Positions 37,001 to 49,662 of a stretch of DNA of 64,000 nucleotides are shown piece by piece. The first letter of the stretch is position 1, and each line of letters opens with the position of its first letter. Position numbers and translations under genes: made by a program. Source of the DNA: Haliotis asinina (lineage: Eukaryota; Mollusca; Gastropoda; Lepetellida; Haliotidae); the NCBI RefSeq assembly GCF_037392515.1, contig NC_090281.1, positions 47,096,645-47,160,644 of the forward strand, given 5' to 3'. The notes beneath the pieces were generated by a model. That model did no database searches and had not been told where the DNA came from. It saw only the letters and a list, made by a program, of their open reading frames with translations.

Positions 37001-40000
37001 TTTACAATTCCTATTAGCTCATGAAGCAAACGGAGATGTACAAATAAGCCTCACTACACACGACACACGATCTCCTCGCATTCTTCTTTCCACTTTCTTT
37101 TCTTTTAGTGTGTAGATCATACCTACTCACCCTCGTCCTTCCAGTTCTATGCAGTAATTGTATTTCAAGTCGAATTTGCAATGTCTGTTTGTTGGACATT
37201 ATTTACTTTCATTAAAGACTTCTTTTGGGTAATATAAGCTATCAACTATGACACTGGCAAACTGGTGTTCGAGACACACTTTGTTATTTAGATCCAGATG
37301 CCACCAACAACATGGGTCTCATTTCAGGGTACACCAAAGTGGCCTACTCTACAACTCCCAAACCACAAAAGTCATCAACAACCAAAAAGAGGTCTTGGTT
37401 TCCATGGAAGCGTAACAAGCGTCAAGCATGTAAGATTTCTTATTGACCACTGTATTGGATCTCCCTACACTTCCTGCAGGTTCAGTTGCCAGACGTCTCT
37501 GCAAGATGACAGTGGAGATTCCTATTGTCACCACCTGCTCGTCTTGATTATAACCTCACTTCCACATCTAAATACATTCTAACTGTTTCACAATGTAACC
37601 CGATTGTCTACCACAACGTAACGAAGATTGTCAATGATAAGCTCTCCCCATCAAGGCAGTTCACTATAGTGTGAAGTCGGGTATGGTGAACAATTGGGCG
37701 TGGAGAGCAATAGGGTAAGGTGAACAATCCCGTATGGTGAACAATCGAGTAAGGTAATCGTACAATAAACGATCAGGTGTTGTGACCAGTCGGGTATGTT
37801 GAACAATCGGGTGTGTTGAACAATCGAGTATGGTGAGCTGTTGTATACAGAGGACAGTCAAGCATGGTGCACAGTTTTCTGTGGTAAAAAGCTGCGTGTA
37901 GTGAAGATTCGCTTGTTGATTGTTGTGCTTGGTAATCTTCAGGCCACTGGAATATAACTGACTTCTTGCATTAACTTCCAAACCCGATAAGCATCGCACA
38001 TTACAAAGTAGAGACACGTCTTTTCAAATTTCAGAACACTCAGTATTATTTGTTCTTACCACATTGTCAATGTGAGTGGTTGATCATAGATGTTATTCTT
38101 TCAAGTAAGCTTTCAACGATCGCAAGTTGCCTTGTCGGAAGAAGATCTGTACCTACAAGCTATGTCTCGTTTCAGGGTATACAACAGCGGCGGCCTACTC
38201 CACAACCCCTAACCCCTACAAATCATCTGGTACCAAACGGAGTCCAACTGGTATGGCGTGAGACAGCATGACATGTTTACAATTCCTATCAGCTCATGAA
38301 GCAAACGGAGATGTACAAATAAGCCTCACTACACACGACACACGATCTCCTCGCATTCTTCTTTCCACTTTCTTTTCTTTTAGTGTGTAGATCATACCTA
38401 CACACCCTCGTCCTTCCAGTTCTATGCAGTAATTGCATTTCAAGTCGAATTTGCAATGTCTGTTTGTTGGACATTATTTACTTTCATTAAAGACTTCTTT
38501 TGGGTAATATAAGCTATCAACTGTGACACTGGCAAACTGGTGTTCGAGACACACTTTGTTATTTAGATCCAGATGCCGCCAACAATATGGGTCTCATTTC
38601 AGGGTACACCAAAGTGGCCTACTCTACAACTCCCTACCCACAAAAGTCATCTACAACCAAAAAGAGGTCTTGGTTTCCATGGAAGCGTAACAAGCGTCAA
38701 GCATGTAAGATTTCTCATTGACCACTGTATTGGATCTCCCTACACTTCCTGCAGGTTCAGTTGCCAGACGTCTCTGCAAGATGACAGTGGAGATTCCTAT
38801 TGTCACCACCTGCTCGTCTTGATTATAACCTCACTTCCACATCTAAATACATTCTAACTGTTTCACAATGTAACCCGATTGTCTACCACAACGTAACGAA
38901 GATTGTCAATGATAAGCTCTCCCCATCAAGGCAGTTCACTATAGTGTGAAGTCGGGTATGGTGAACAATTGGGCGTGGAGAGCAATAGGGTAAGGTGAAC
39001 AATCCCGTATGGTGAACAATCGAGTAAGGTAATCGTACAATAAACGATCAGGTGTTGTGACCAGTCGGGTATGTTGAACAATCGGGTGTGTTGAACAATC
39101 GAGTATGGTGAGCTGTTGTATACAGAGGACAGTCAAGCATGGTGCACAGTTTTCTGTGGTAAAAAGCTGCGTGTAGTGAAGATTCGCTTGTTGATTGTTG
39201 TGCTTGGTAATCTTCAGGCTGAACCACTGGAATATAACTGACTTCTTGCATTAACTTCCAAACCCGATAAGCATCGCACATTACAAAGTAGAGACACGTC
39301 TTTTCAAATTTCAGAACACTCAGTATTATTTGTTCTTACCACATTGTCCATGTGAGTGGTTGATCATAGATGTTATTCTTTCAAGTAAGCTTTCAACGAT
39401 CGCAAGTTGCCTTGTCGGAAGAAGATCTGTACCTACAAGCTATGTCTCGTTTCAGGGTATACAACAGCGGCGGCCTACTCCACAACCCCTAACCCCTACA
39501 AATCATCTGGTACCAAACGGAGTCCAACTGGTATGGCGTGAGACAGCATGACATGTTTACAATTCCTATCAGCTCATGAAGCAAACGGAGATGTACAAAT
39601 AAGCCTCACTACACACGACACACGATCTCCTCGCATTCTTCTTTCCACTTTCTTTTCTTTTAGTGTGTAGATCATACCTACTCACCCTCATCCTTCCAGT
39701 TCTATGCAGTAATTGTATTTCAAGTCGAATTTGCAATGTCTGTTTGTTGGACATTATTTACTTTCATTAAAGACTTCTTTTGGGTAATATAAGCTATCAA
39801 CTGTGACACTGGCAAACTGGTGTTCGAGACACACTTTGTTATTTAGATCCAGATGCCGCCAACAATATGGGTCTCATTTCAGGGTACACCAAAGTGGCCT
39901 ACTCTACAACTCCCTACCCACAAAAGTCATCTACAACCAAAAAGAGGTCTTGGTTTCCATGGAAGCGTAACAAGCGTCAAGCATGTAAGATTTCTCATTG

Positions 40001-43000
40001 ACCACTGTATTGGATCTCCCTACACTTCCTGCAGGTTCAGTTGCCAGACGTCTCTGCAAGATGACAGTGGAGATTCCTATTGTCACCACCTGCTCGTCTT
40101 GATTATAACCTCACTTCCACATCTAAATACATTCTAACTGTTTCACAATGTAACCCGATTGTCTACCACAACGTAACGAAGATTGTCAATGATAAGCTCT
40201 CCCCATCAGTTCACTATAGTGTGAAGTCGGGTATGGTGAACAATTGGGCGTGGAGAGCAATAGGGTAAGGTGAACAATCCCGTATGGTGAACAATCGAGT
40301 AAGGTAATCGTACAATAAACGATCAGGTGTTGTGACCAGTCGGGTATGTTGAACAATCGGGTGTGTTGAACAATCGAGTATGGTGAGCTGTTGTATACAG
40401 AGGACAGTCAAGCATGGTGCACAGTTTTCTGTGGTAAAAAGCTGCGTGTAGTGAAGATTCGCTTGTTGATTGTTGTGCTTGGTAATCTTCAGGCTGAACC
40501 ACTGGAATATAACTGACTTCTTGCATTAACTTCCAAACCCGATAAGCATCGCACATTACAAAGTAGAGACACGTCTTTTCAAATTTCAGAACACTCAGTA
40601 TTATTTGTTCTTACCACATTGTCAATGTGAGTGGTTGATCATAGATGTTATTCTTTCAAGTAAGCTTTCAACGATCGCAAGTTGCCTTGTCGGAAGAAGA
40701 TCTGTACCTACAAGCTATGTCTCGTTTCAGGGTATACAACAGCGGCGGCCTACTCCACAACCCCTAACCCCTACAAATCATCTGGTACCAAACGGAGTCC
40801 AACTGGTATGGCGTGAGACAGCATGACATGTTTACAATTCCTATCAGCTCATGAAGCAAACGGAGATGTACAAATAAGCCTCACTACACACGACACACGA
40901 TCTCCTCGCATTCTTCTTTCCACTTTCTTTTCTTTTAGTGTGTAGATCATACCTACTCACCCTCGTCCTTCCAGTTCTATGCAGTAATTGTATTTCAAGT
41001 CGAATTTGCAATGTCTGTTTGTTGGACATTATTTACTTTCATTAAAGACTTCTTTTGGGTAATATAAGCTATCAACTGTGACACTGGCAAACTGGTGTTC
41101 GAGACACACTTTGTTATTTAGATCCAGATGCCACCAACAATATGGGTCTCATTTCAGGGTACACCAAAGTGGCCTACTCTACAACTCCCAACCCACAAAA
41201 GTCATCTACAACCAAAAAGAGGTCTTGGTTTCCATGGAAGCGTAACAAGCGTCAAGCATGTAAGATTTCTCATTGACCACTGTATTGGATCTCCCTACAC
41301 TTCCTGCAGGTTCAGTTGCCAGACGTCTCTGCAAGATGACAGTGGAGATTCCTATTGTCACCACCTGCTCGTCTTGATTATAACCTCACTTCCACATCTA
41401 AATACATTCTAACTGTTTCACAATGTAACCCGATTGTCTACCACAACGTAACGAGGATTGTCAATGATAAGCTCTCCCTATCAAGGCAGCTGATTAAAGT
41501 GTGAGGTCGGGTATGGTGAACAAGTGGGTGTGGAGAAAAATTGGGCATGATGAACAATCGAGTCCGGAGAACAACTGATTTGGGTGAACTTTCTGCTGTG
41601 GGGGTCAGTTGCGTATGGTGAACTAAGTCGGGGTGGAGAGCGATTGTTTATGATGAACAATTACGTATGATGAACAATCGGGTGTGGCGAAGTGCCGGGT
41701 ACAGTGAATAGGCAGGTGTGATGGACACTCGGCTATGGTGGACAATCGGGTACAGTGAACAGTTGGGTATGGTGAGCAATGGGACACAGAGGACGGTCTA
41801 TGATGGTTAACATGCTACCGCCCCTCCCCTCCCCTAACTCTCCTCCAATTCTGAACCTCCCCATCCCAATCCCTACCGCCGCTCCCCCTCTCAGCCATAT
41901 CCCCCTTTTCCCTACCACCCCTACCTTTCTCAACTCCCCCTCCCCTTCCCTACCGCTCTCCCCCCCCCCCCTTCCTTCTTAACTACCCTTCCCCTTGCCG
42001 ACCGCCCCCTCCCTTTCCGCATCGCCTCTCCCCCACTCAACAGCCGTTTCCCCATCCTGTCGCCCCTTCCCTACCACTCTTTCCCCTTTTGAACCGCCAC
42101 TCCCCTTCCCGCTTTCGTCTGAAACACCAATACATTCCTACATTTCTATTCCGAGAAGTACCAATCTTCCGGTAGTGTACTGTTTGTTGTACTCCGGCGA
42201 CAAATTGACACACGTTCTTGTTCACGCAGATTACACAGCTCCCAACCAGTATGTGACAACCACATATCCGGACTACCAAACAACGGGCTACCAGTACATG
42301 ACAACCACATATCCGGACTACCAAACAACGGGCTACCAGTACATGACAACCACATATCCGGACTACCAAACAACGGGCTACCAGTACATGACAACCACAT
42401 ATCCGGACTACCAAACAACGGGCTACCAGTACATGACAACCACATATCCGGACTACCAAACAACGGGCTACCAGTACATGACAACCACATATCCGGACTA
42501 CCAAACAACGGGCTACCAGTCCATGACAACCACATATCCGGACTATCAAACAACGGGCAACATGTTGTACACTGACGATGGTTCAAGTGATCAAGGTAAT
42601 GTTTCATTTCTTCAAACTGAATCTCTTTGTGAAGCGAACAGCATTCTCCCGATACTATGTACGACGGTGTTACTTTCACGCAGATTCTTGCCGAGGTTTG
42701 GTTACATTTATATGCTGTTCGTCTCGAAGTCCAGGTACTTTCGAGGTTTCACCTATCTCAGTCTTCCCTGTGTATTGGGAACTTAGTGCAGTGTGTAAGC
42801 TCACATCTTAAGCGGGGACAATGTTACAAGTAAGGCGTTGTAAAGTGGCTACCAATGGTTACAGCGGGGACAATGCAACTAACCAAGGCCTTGTAAAGGG
42901 ACCATCTATATTGACAGTGTAACTTAACACGGTCTTGTAAAGGGGGACCACCTATAGTTACAGCGGGGACATGGGTCCTACTATGGATACAACGGGGACA

Positions 43001-43166
43001 TGTAACTGAATATGGCGTTGTAATGTGTCAAACTATGATTCCAGCAGAGACGGTGTACCAGCTGGTCAGCCTGGGACAGTCTCTGCTGCAGGAGGCCCAG
43101 GGCGCCTTAACTGATGCTGTAGCAGCTGAGGACATTATGAAGCAACTGGAGGACACACTGCTTTGA
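34052..43166 (+). CDS. Gene B: secreted Tyr/Thr-rich repeat protein with six duplicated exon pairs
   Basis: Exon 1 (34052-34126) is a signal peptide, MRYFLVLVAGLLAWNVVRAN. Exon 2 (34261-34300) is a propeptide ending RLKR-EA. Then come six copies of exon a (34514-34588, 35612-35686, 36901-36975, 38176-38250, 39456-39530, 40731-40805) and exon b (34730-34831, 36046-36147, 37328-37429, 38603-38704, 39883-39984, 41158-41259). Exon c (42230-42595) codes for about seven GYQYMTTTYPDYQTT repeats. Exon d (43045-43166) is helical (SLLQEAQGALTDAVAAED). All joins from exon 2 onward are phase 1. With every exon used the product is 554 aa. Exon a is Tyr/Thr/Ser/Pro-rich; exon b is basic and ends WFPWKRNKR-QA, a furin-type site, so the chain may be cut into several peptides. 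The cassettes could instead be alternatively spliced. Paralogue of gene A; an extracellular structural, adhesive or peptide-precursor role is inference. Confidence 0.68.
34514..41480 (+). repeat. Six-copy tandem array of a 1.28-kb exon-intron cassette
   Basis: Exon b starts are spaced 1316, 1282, 1275, 1280 and 1275 bp. Introns are as alike as exons, showing recent unequal exchange. The first unit has a short a-b intron (141 bp against 352-359 bp). Each unit holds its own small array of GTATGGTGAACAATCGGG-like pieces in the b-a intron; a diverged run of these continues to about 41790. Confidence 0.9.
41814..42135 (+). repeat. Pyrimidine-rich tract
   Basis: About 320 bp of almost only C and T on the plus strand (runs of CCCCTCCCC), upstream of exon c of gene B. 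The complementary strand is G-rich with many GGGG runs. Confidence 0.85.
42244..42560 (+). repeat. Coding minisatellite of gene B, 45-bp unit
   Basis: Seven units encoding Y-Q-Y-M-T-T-T-Y-P-D-Y-Q-T-T-G. The inner copies are identical at DNA level. The first unit (V for M) and the last units (S for Y, synonymous changes) differ. Confidence 0.9.
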
Positions 43167-43169
43167 ATA

Positions 43170-44780
43170 CACAGGGCGACTTTGTACTCACAACACGAAG
43201 TAAGGAAGACCCTCCTTCTCATATGTAGGTCGATTGTGGTAAAAAAAACATGAACAACATATTTCCAAATAATGCTCTTAACAACTTTTTCACGTAAGCT
43301 TTGCAAAAATGAGAAAGTGTACCAATAACGTCAAATTTGAGTCTCTGGATACTATGGTCATAATCCTGGCGAGAGCCGAATAGGAAACTTTTCAAGTGAG
43401 ATGTTGGACCTTGCCTGTGAACTGAATTAGTTTGGTCTCCGGATCCATGGACTCATGTCTCCTGACCTTCTTCCACAATGATCTTTCTCGTTAACATTTG
43501 ATCCCTTCGTGGGAATGACCTCCCCACATGTACTTGAGACGCTGAGGTGCCACATGATTGGCGCAAACAAACCATAATCTCTGCTTTCTATCGCGAGGTG
43601 AGCTATTTAGTAACTTCTCCTAATCCTTTATGGACACAAGTCTGCTTTCTGTTGGAGGTGTTTAATAACTTTTCCAAATGCTTGATGAACAAAAAACCTG
43701 ATGTCTGTCGTGAGCTGCAGCACAACTATAACTTAGACAGAAACAACTGTCACAGCTTAGGAACTGCGACATGATAGTACTTACTGTCACACATTCCTTA
43801 TGATGTCGGTGAAACATTTTGAACACCCACAGTGAATCATATTCTTCTTTTTTTTTTACAGAATTTTGGACTGGGCGATCACGTTCCTTTAAGAAGATAC
43901 AAATTTGTTCTGTGTGACTGATAATAAACGCGTTCACTGCCAAAATGTGTGTTTATACAACCTTGGTTTTCGTTTTAAAACTGCCCATGTAGAACTGCTC
44001 GCCAGAACGGACCAACGTTTGCATCGCGTGAACGCATCATGATATACGTACGGCTGTGAAGTGCGTACGCAAGTGAATTAAAGGTTGAGGACGATGGAAA
44101 ACGATAGATTTGTGTATTAGCGTTAATCTATTGTAGGTTTGTAGGTTCGGAACTGCAGTCCTAGACAATAAGCATTACGTGTTTGCTCTTTCGTTCAACT
44201 TTCTTCATGTCTTCACACACAAGAAAATTATGTTTAGCTCCTTATAAAAGGCAAGAGATTCGCATAAATTTATCTAGTTTCCATTTACCTGTAAATTTAG
44301 ATAAACACTGCAAATATAAGTGCCACTGCCCAACATTTCCTCGAAACATTTCCAAATCGGCAGAGATGAGTGATCATACCTGAAGCTCAAACTCAAATTC
44401 TTTATTCTCTAGAAACCGCCATGGGTAGATGACAGTATTTAGGATTTACTTAAAGCAATATAACACCTATGTGATGGCGGCATGAACAGACGACAAAGAA
44501 TATATCTTCCATATATTACATCCACTTCGTGACAAGCAGTGACGCTGTGGGACTATTCTAAGATGAAAAACAGACAAAAAGGAGGACCAACATTTGCAGG
44601 TTTGAATCAATTCGAATCTCCGGAAAAGGAGGTCAGTACTCTTCTTTCTTTTCATAGTAGGCCTGATGGATCGTAGACCCATCACACGGTTATCACCATG
44701 TAATACCGTGGAATTGCAGAGGACTGGGACAAATACATTTAGGATTAGCAATTATTGTCACACGACTTGCTTACAGAAGT
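43170..44780. other. 3' flank of gene B and gene-free DNA
   Basis: An AATAAA at 43923-43928 is a possible, distant polyadenylation signal for gene B. No further gene supported. Confidence 0.4.
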
Positions 44781-44935
44781 GAGTTTAGTCTTGCACTGCT
44801 TTTAGCAATATTTCGGCAACACCACAGTGGGATACAGTGAGAAATGGGCTTCAAACAAAGTACCCATCTGGGGAATAGGGTCTTTGGCGTTACCTGCGAA
44901 CGTTTTAACCACTAGGCTACCCCACATACCCTTTG
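44781..44935 (-). mobile_element. tRNA-derived SINE (family 2)
   Basis: Reads in reverse as tail, AGAAATGGGCTTCA body and head TTTTAACCACTAGGCTACCC (A-box complement). Confidence 0.75.
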
Positions 44936-44951
44936 CTTAAAGGAGATATAC

Positions 44952-46952
44952 TTAAAGGGGCACTGATGCGGAGCATTTTCCGTGGACTGGTGTAAACTTT
45001 TGTTATTGTTTTTCTCCCGTGAGTACCCGGATGATATCCCAGAATTCGTGACTGGTTCGTGACCTCTGTTGCGCAGTCCGTAAGCGCTATTGATAGTTTA
45101 ATTATAGACAGATCAACTGAGGTGAAGTCAATTGTACTTCATTACAAATGTATTATGAAAACAAATGAAACACTTTGAAGGTTAATCATCTGCCAGTGGT
45201 AGAAATGGTAAAAAACTATTAGGACGGAAAAATAACGAAGCCAATGTACGTCTCTATATTTTGTCTCATAACCCTAATTAGTTTATTGTCATATTTGTAT
45301 GATTCTGAAAATTAATAAAAGAACACACGATTTGCCTATACTCATAGTAAATTTCTAACATAACAGCAACATTTATACATTGTATAGATTGCCAATGTGG
45401 ATCCTATTTCACATACATACGCGATCTAGTGTGTGTTTTCTGTCATACAGATTCTGCTGAATGCTACAACAAATAAATTAAAACAAAATGCAAACAATGA
45501 ACGTAAAACAGACTAATTTTATAGCAACAGTGTCAGGCAACTACCTTGTTCAGGAATGTATCCATCAATATCCACGTAAAAGAAATCGTATTCCATTCAT
45601 CTGCAGCTGGTAAATAATCCTGCTCTGTGTCGCGTGTCTTACAACTGTCTCATTTGCGAAAAAGTAACACATCGTTTCACGTCTTTCGTTGGTGAAAACT
45701 AGATAAACCTCTCATTGGTCTCCCAAAATAGCACACCTGGCAACTAATTGTATGATGTCCACTATTCTAAGTAATTTAGTTGACCAATATTGAGCAACCA
45801 ATCAATCAACGCAAGAGTGGTTAATTCTTTGAAGGGAGGATGTTGTTTTTGCACTCACACTTTACGACAGGGTGTAGTCATCTACACACACTGCCTTTTG
45901 ACAAATCCGCTAGAAGAACAAAAGTAATTAATCAATCAGTGTGTTATCGGTTAATCCTTTGATCGATGTTTGTTTTTGTAACTCAGGTGATAAACCCTCT
46001 TGCATCACTTACATGCACATATTACATAACATACAATACATTTGCCATTACAGACCTTAATTTATACTGTTGAGTATTTACTCCAGACAGGAGAAATGCC
46101 AAATGGGAACCTTTGTTGAGTAACCGAAGTGGTGTTGCTACTAATTATACCTGTTATAAATTCATGAATTGACCATCATGAGAATGATGACAAATAACAC
46201 GTGTAGGTTTACACCATCAAACGCAAGTTACAGCAAGGAAGATGTAATCTCTGTGTCGCATGCAGCCTGAAAACACTTATGGGCCGAAACTGTTTTGAGG
46301 ATACCAACGGAATTTCGTTACATAAGGAATACACACAGGCATTTGCTGTGTACTTTGGTAAATAAGTGAAATAAGTTTTTTTTACGTAAGACAATTTTCA
46401 GATTTCTCTACCAAAGCCCAGGTCATCGTTTTTTTGTTTACGAATTCAAATAAATCAACTGTGTGTTTTATTATCATAAATAATAAACCATTGTAGCTAC
46501 CATAGCTACCAAAATTTACGTATGCTATTTGCTATCACAGCTCAACCAACACTCAAAACTACCTAAATATAAAGCTTTGCAATCTTCCGTACTGAAACAA
46601 ATGGGTTGCTACGTGCCTGTAGACATCATATTTTCATGTAACATGATTAAATATCGAGGTTAAAAACACAGAAATAGTAAGTATACCATCCAAGCATCCG
46701 AAAAGAACTACACTGCTGGGATATATGGTTACGATCAAACAAGGAATACCATGGATATTTTTAAACAAATGGCATGTGATGGGCATCCGGCCTCCTGACT
46801 GTTTAAGTGAAGAAATTTTTCTAATATGGACAGGAGCCCAGTTCCTTTGTCCGTCACGGTCGAAGGAGTGGGCGCTGACCAATTTGCGGTCTGCTTTCGT
46901 AATTAGACCGTTGGCGAGAAGCATTATTCGCTCCGCATCAGTGCCCCTTTAA
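44952..46952. mobile_element. Non-autonomous DNA transposon at a TTAA site
   Basis: Inverted ends AGGGGCACTGATGCGGAGC lie at 44956-44974 and, reversed, 46930-46948, each flanked by TTAA (44952-44955 and 46949-46952). The 2.0-kb interior is AT-rich with no transposase. TTAA target choice points to piggyBac or Kolobok-type mobilisation. The inner sequences of the two ends diverge beyond the 19-bp repeats. Confidence 0.75.
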
Positions 46953-46954
46953 GA

Positions 46955-48030
46955 TATAGAGGTGAATTCAAAAGGAGACAGAATGATTCCTATTTCTCCC
47001 ACTGATATCCTTTCCCTACAGCCTTTAGTTCCTGGCATCGTACAGCTTATTTTTACATTGTATTGTGCTGTGTGCCGATATATGATTGCAGGCAAGTTAA
47101 AATGTAAAACTGGGACTTTCTCGCTGTCTTGCTGCCCTCTACTGACAGATCTTATATACTTAATGGACGGTGGTGTATAGAGCTTGGGTCACAAAAAGAG
47201 CAACACTGGGTTGGAAGAGTCCTTGGATAGGGTGACCATGTTTGGTAGCTTGGCTCCTGCGAGTTTCTAGGAATTCAGTTTCGTCTCACCATGGTCTCAC
47301 CTTATGCAAGTGAGTTTGTTCAAAATTGCCGCTGTTCATCCAGCAGAAACTGAGCACCTTGCGGAAGAAAGTCATGTGACTATAACCCTCTACCACCAAA
47401 CAGACCCGGGGTTACAAAAATCAGACCGTTTGGGTGCTTCAGACATGCATTCTGCATGAAGCAATGGACATGATAGATAGACTACTATTACCATCTACCA
47501 TACTGGTACTATCCTGGTCATAATATGGCAATAACATTGCTGAAGTGACAATAAATTTCAACATGCCAATCCTACTTAGCACATGGCAAGTCAGAACTTC
47601 ATACAGGAAATGAAGAATTATTTATTTAAAAGTTAATTACTGGAAAAACAAAGTACAATTGTAGAAAAATGACAATTAAATGCAACAACGAAGATAAGTG
47701 TAGAGGATTAACGCCTACCATGCCTTCTGCACAACATGTGTTTCCAACACATAAAACATTACCATCATGAGAGAGAAATATATATATACATATTTGTTAG
47801 AAAAATGGGTCAACAATAAATATTATAAGACAATTTAACATAATATGAATGTCATCAACATCATTCTCAAGAAACAGTTGTCATTGAACATACAAATGCT
47901 ACCAGTTCATCGCACATTCGTCAAGTACCTTTAACAAATCAAACTGAAAATCAAACCATAGGTTTGGGAAACTCATTTCATCCACTGTAAAAATGTCGTG
48001 TAATTTCCTTTAGATTTAACTAATCCTTTG
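46955..48030. other. Gene-free stretch
   Basis: No repeat family or exon supported. Confidence 0.35.
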
Positions 48031-48031
48031 A

Positions 48032-48200
48032 GTGAATGAGTGAGCTTAGTTTTACACTGCTTTTAGCATTATTCCAGCCATATCATAGAGGGGAACACCA
48101 GAAATGGGCTTCACACTTGTACCCATATAAGGAATTGAACCTGGATCTTCGGCATGGCAAGTGAGCAATTAAATCACTAGGCTACCCTACTGCCCCTAAC
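48032..48200 (-). mobile_element. tRNA-derived SINE (family 2)
   Basis: Tail GTGAGCTTAGTTTTACACTG, body CAGAAATGGGCTTCACAC, head complement AAATCACTAGGCTACCC. Confidence 0.8.
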
Positions 48201-48371
48201 CTTTGAGAAACCTGCAGGTCAAACTACAGAGTTGTCCAAAACCCCTAATCTCTGGTTATGAAAGGACCACTAGATCTTGAAGATCTTGAACTGAAGCTGG
48301 TTACCACTGTTCTGGTTCAGCAGCTGGTGTAAGTGTGAGCCACATAAGTCAATGATTCATTGCATCACTTA

Positions 48372-48530
48372 TCAGTGAGTGTGGTTATATGATACTTTTT
48401 GCAATATTCCAGCTACATCATGGCAGGGACACCAGAAATGGGCTTCACACATTGCACCCATGTAGGGAATCAAACCCTGGTCTTAAGAGTGATGAGCGAA
48501 CGCTCTGATCACTAGGCTACCCCACCATCC
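48372..48530 (-). mobile_element. tRNA-derived SINE (family 2)
   Basis: Body CACCAGAAATGGGCTTCACA and head complement GATCACTAGGCTACCCCA. It lies 170 bp from the previous copy in the same orientation. Confidence 0.8.
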
Positions 48531-48534
48531 ACCC

Positions 48535-49660
48535 ACTAATCAGGTAATGATGACATGAATGACTGAATCAAACTCTCCAATGTATTGAATCACTCTGCTG
48601 TGAAGGTTGCACTTGAATACTACAATATGACCGTGGCAAACCAGAGGTTAATGGAATGACAACTCCCAGTGCTATTGTTGGGTGACCCTCTATCAACCAC
48701 GTCACACGACATACACACCTCATCCAATTTTTTATCAGTACTTCTACCTGGGCTCACTCTTACATTCAGACTCCTTACAGAGGACAGACACCCAATCAAA
48801 ACAGCTAATTAGGCCCTATACACAGGAACAGAAGCACATTGTACCCCCCACTCATTCAGAAAACAGTCATATATCTCGCAAAAAATACACATACAAATAG
48901 ATTTTATCAAGTACTAAGCATTATTTTCTAGACAGAAAGAGTTATTTCCACTTATTTACAAAGAATTTTTAATTGTATAATCACATACAACACCTAGGTA
49001 GAAATGGATGAGACGTTTTTGTTATCACCATGCAAAACGTTAGGCTTCAAAAAAGTCTGTGTTGACCTTGTTAAAAAAATGACAATGTCGCTGGTTACAC
49101 AAATTTCATGTCTAAATAATTGACATGACACACACCTGGGGAGAGTATTTACTGACATGCAAAGAGTTTTGTGTATGAGATATTATTCTGATAAAATTAA
49201 ATGCGTCGATTGCTCGACTAGGCTTTATGATACATCTAGACACTGTAGCTGAAGAAACAAACTGCAACACTGTCTGTATGCAGAGATGCCAACCATGAAG
49301 TTACAGAAAATGCAGTCTTTTCTGGGTGAAAGCCAGATCCAAGCACTGAAGGTGCAAGTTGAGGATGAGCGTGGATTCGGACATGTATTTGTTTCAACAT
49401 CATTGTCAATAACATGCAAAATACAGAATCAAGACCCAAAGATTGCAAGCTATGCTTCCAAACACTTTTACCAGTGTCAACTCAATTAAATATTTAATGG
49501 TGACATCTTAGTGGTTGGCATCTTTGTATGTGTACACAGACTAATCACTAACCATTACATAAACATCTCAAGCTGTCTGACAACCAAATCATGTCTCCAG
49601 TCAACATAGGTTTGTGGGGATTATTTTTCCACCTTGTTGTACTTTAGCATGGCAGTAACT
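48535..49660. other. 3' flank of the CUE-like gene
   Basis: No exon supported. Short open frames at 49225-49490 on both strands lack splice context. Confidence 0.35.
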
Positions 49661-49662
49661 GT

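Noticed and set aside
42037-42679. Cys/Trp-rich minus-strand frames opposite exon c
   Set aside because: Shadows of the 45-bp coding repeat of gene B; the plus strand has matching splice sites and phase.
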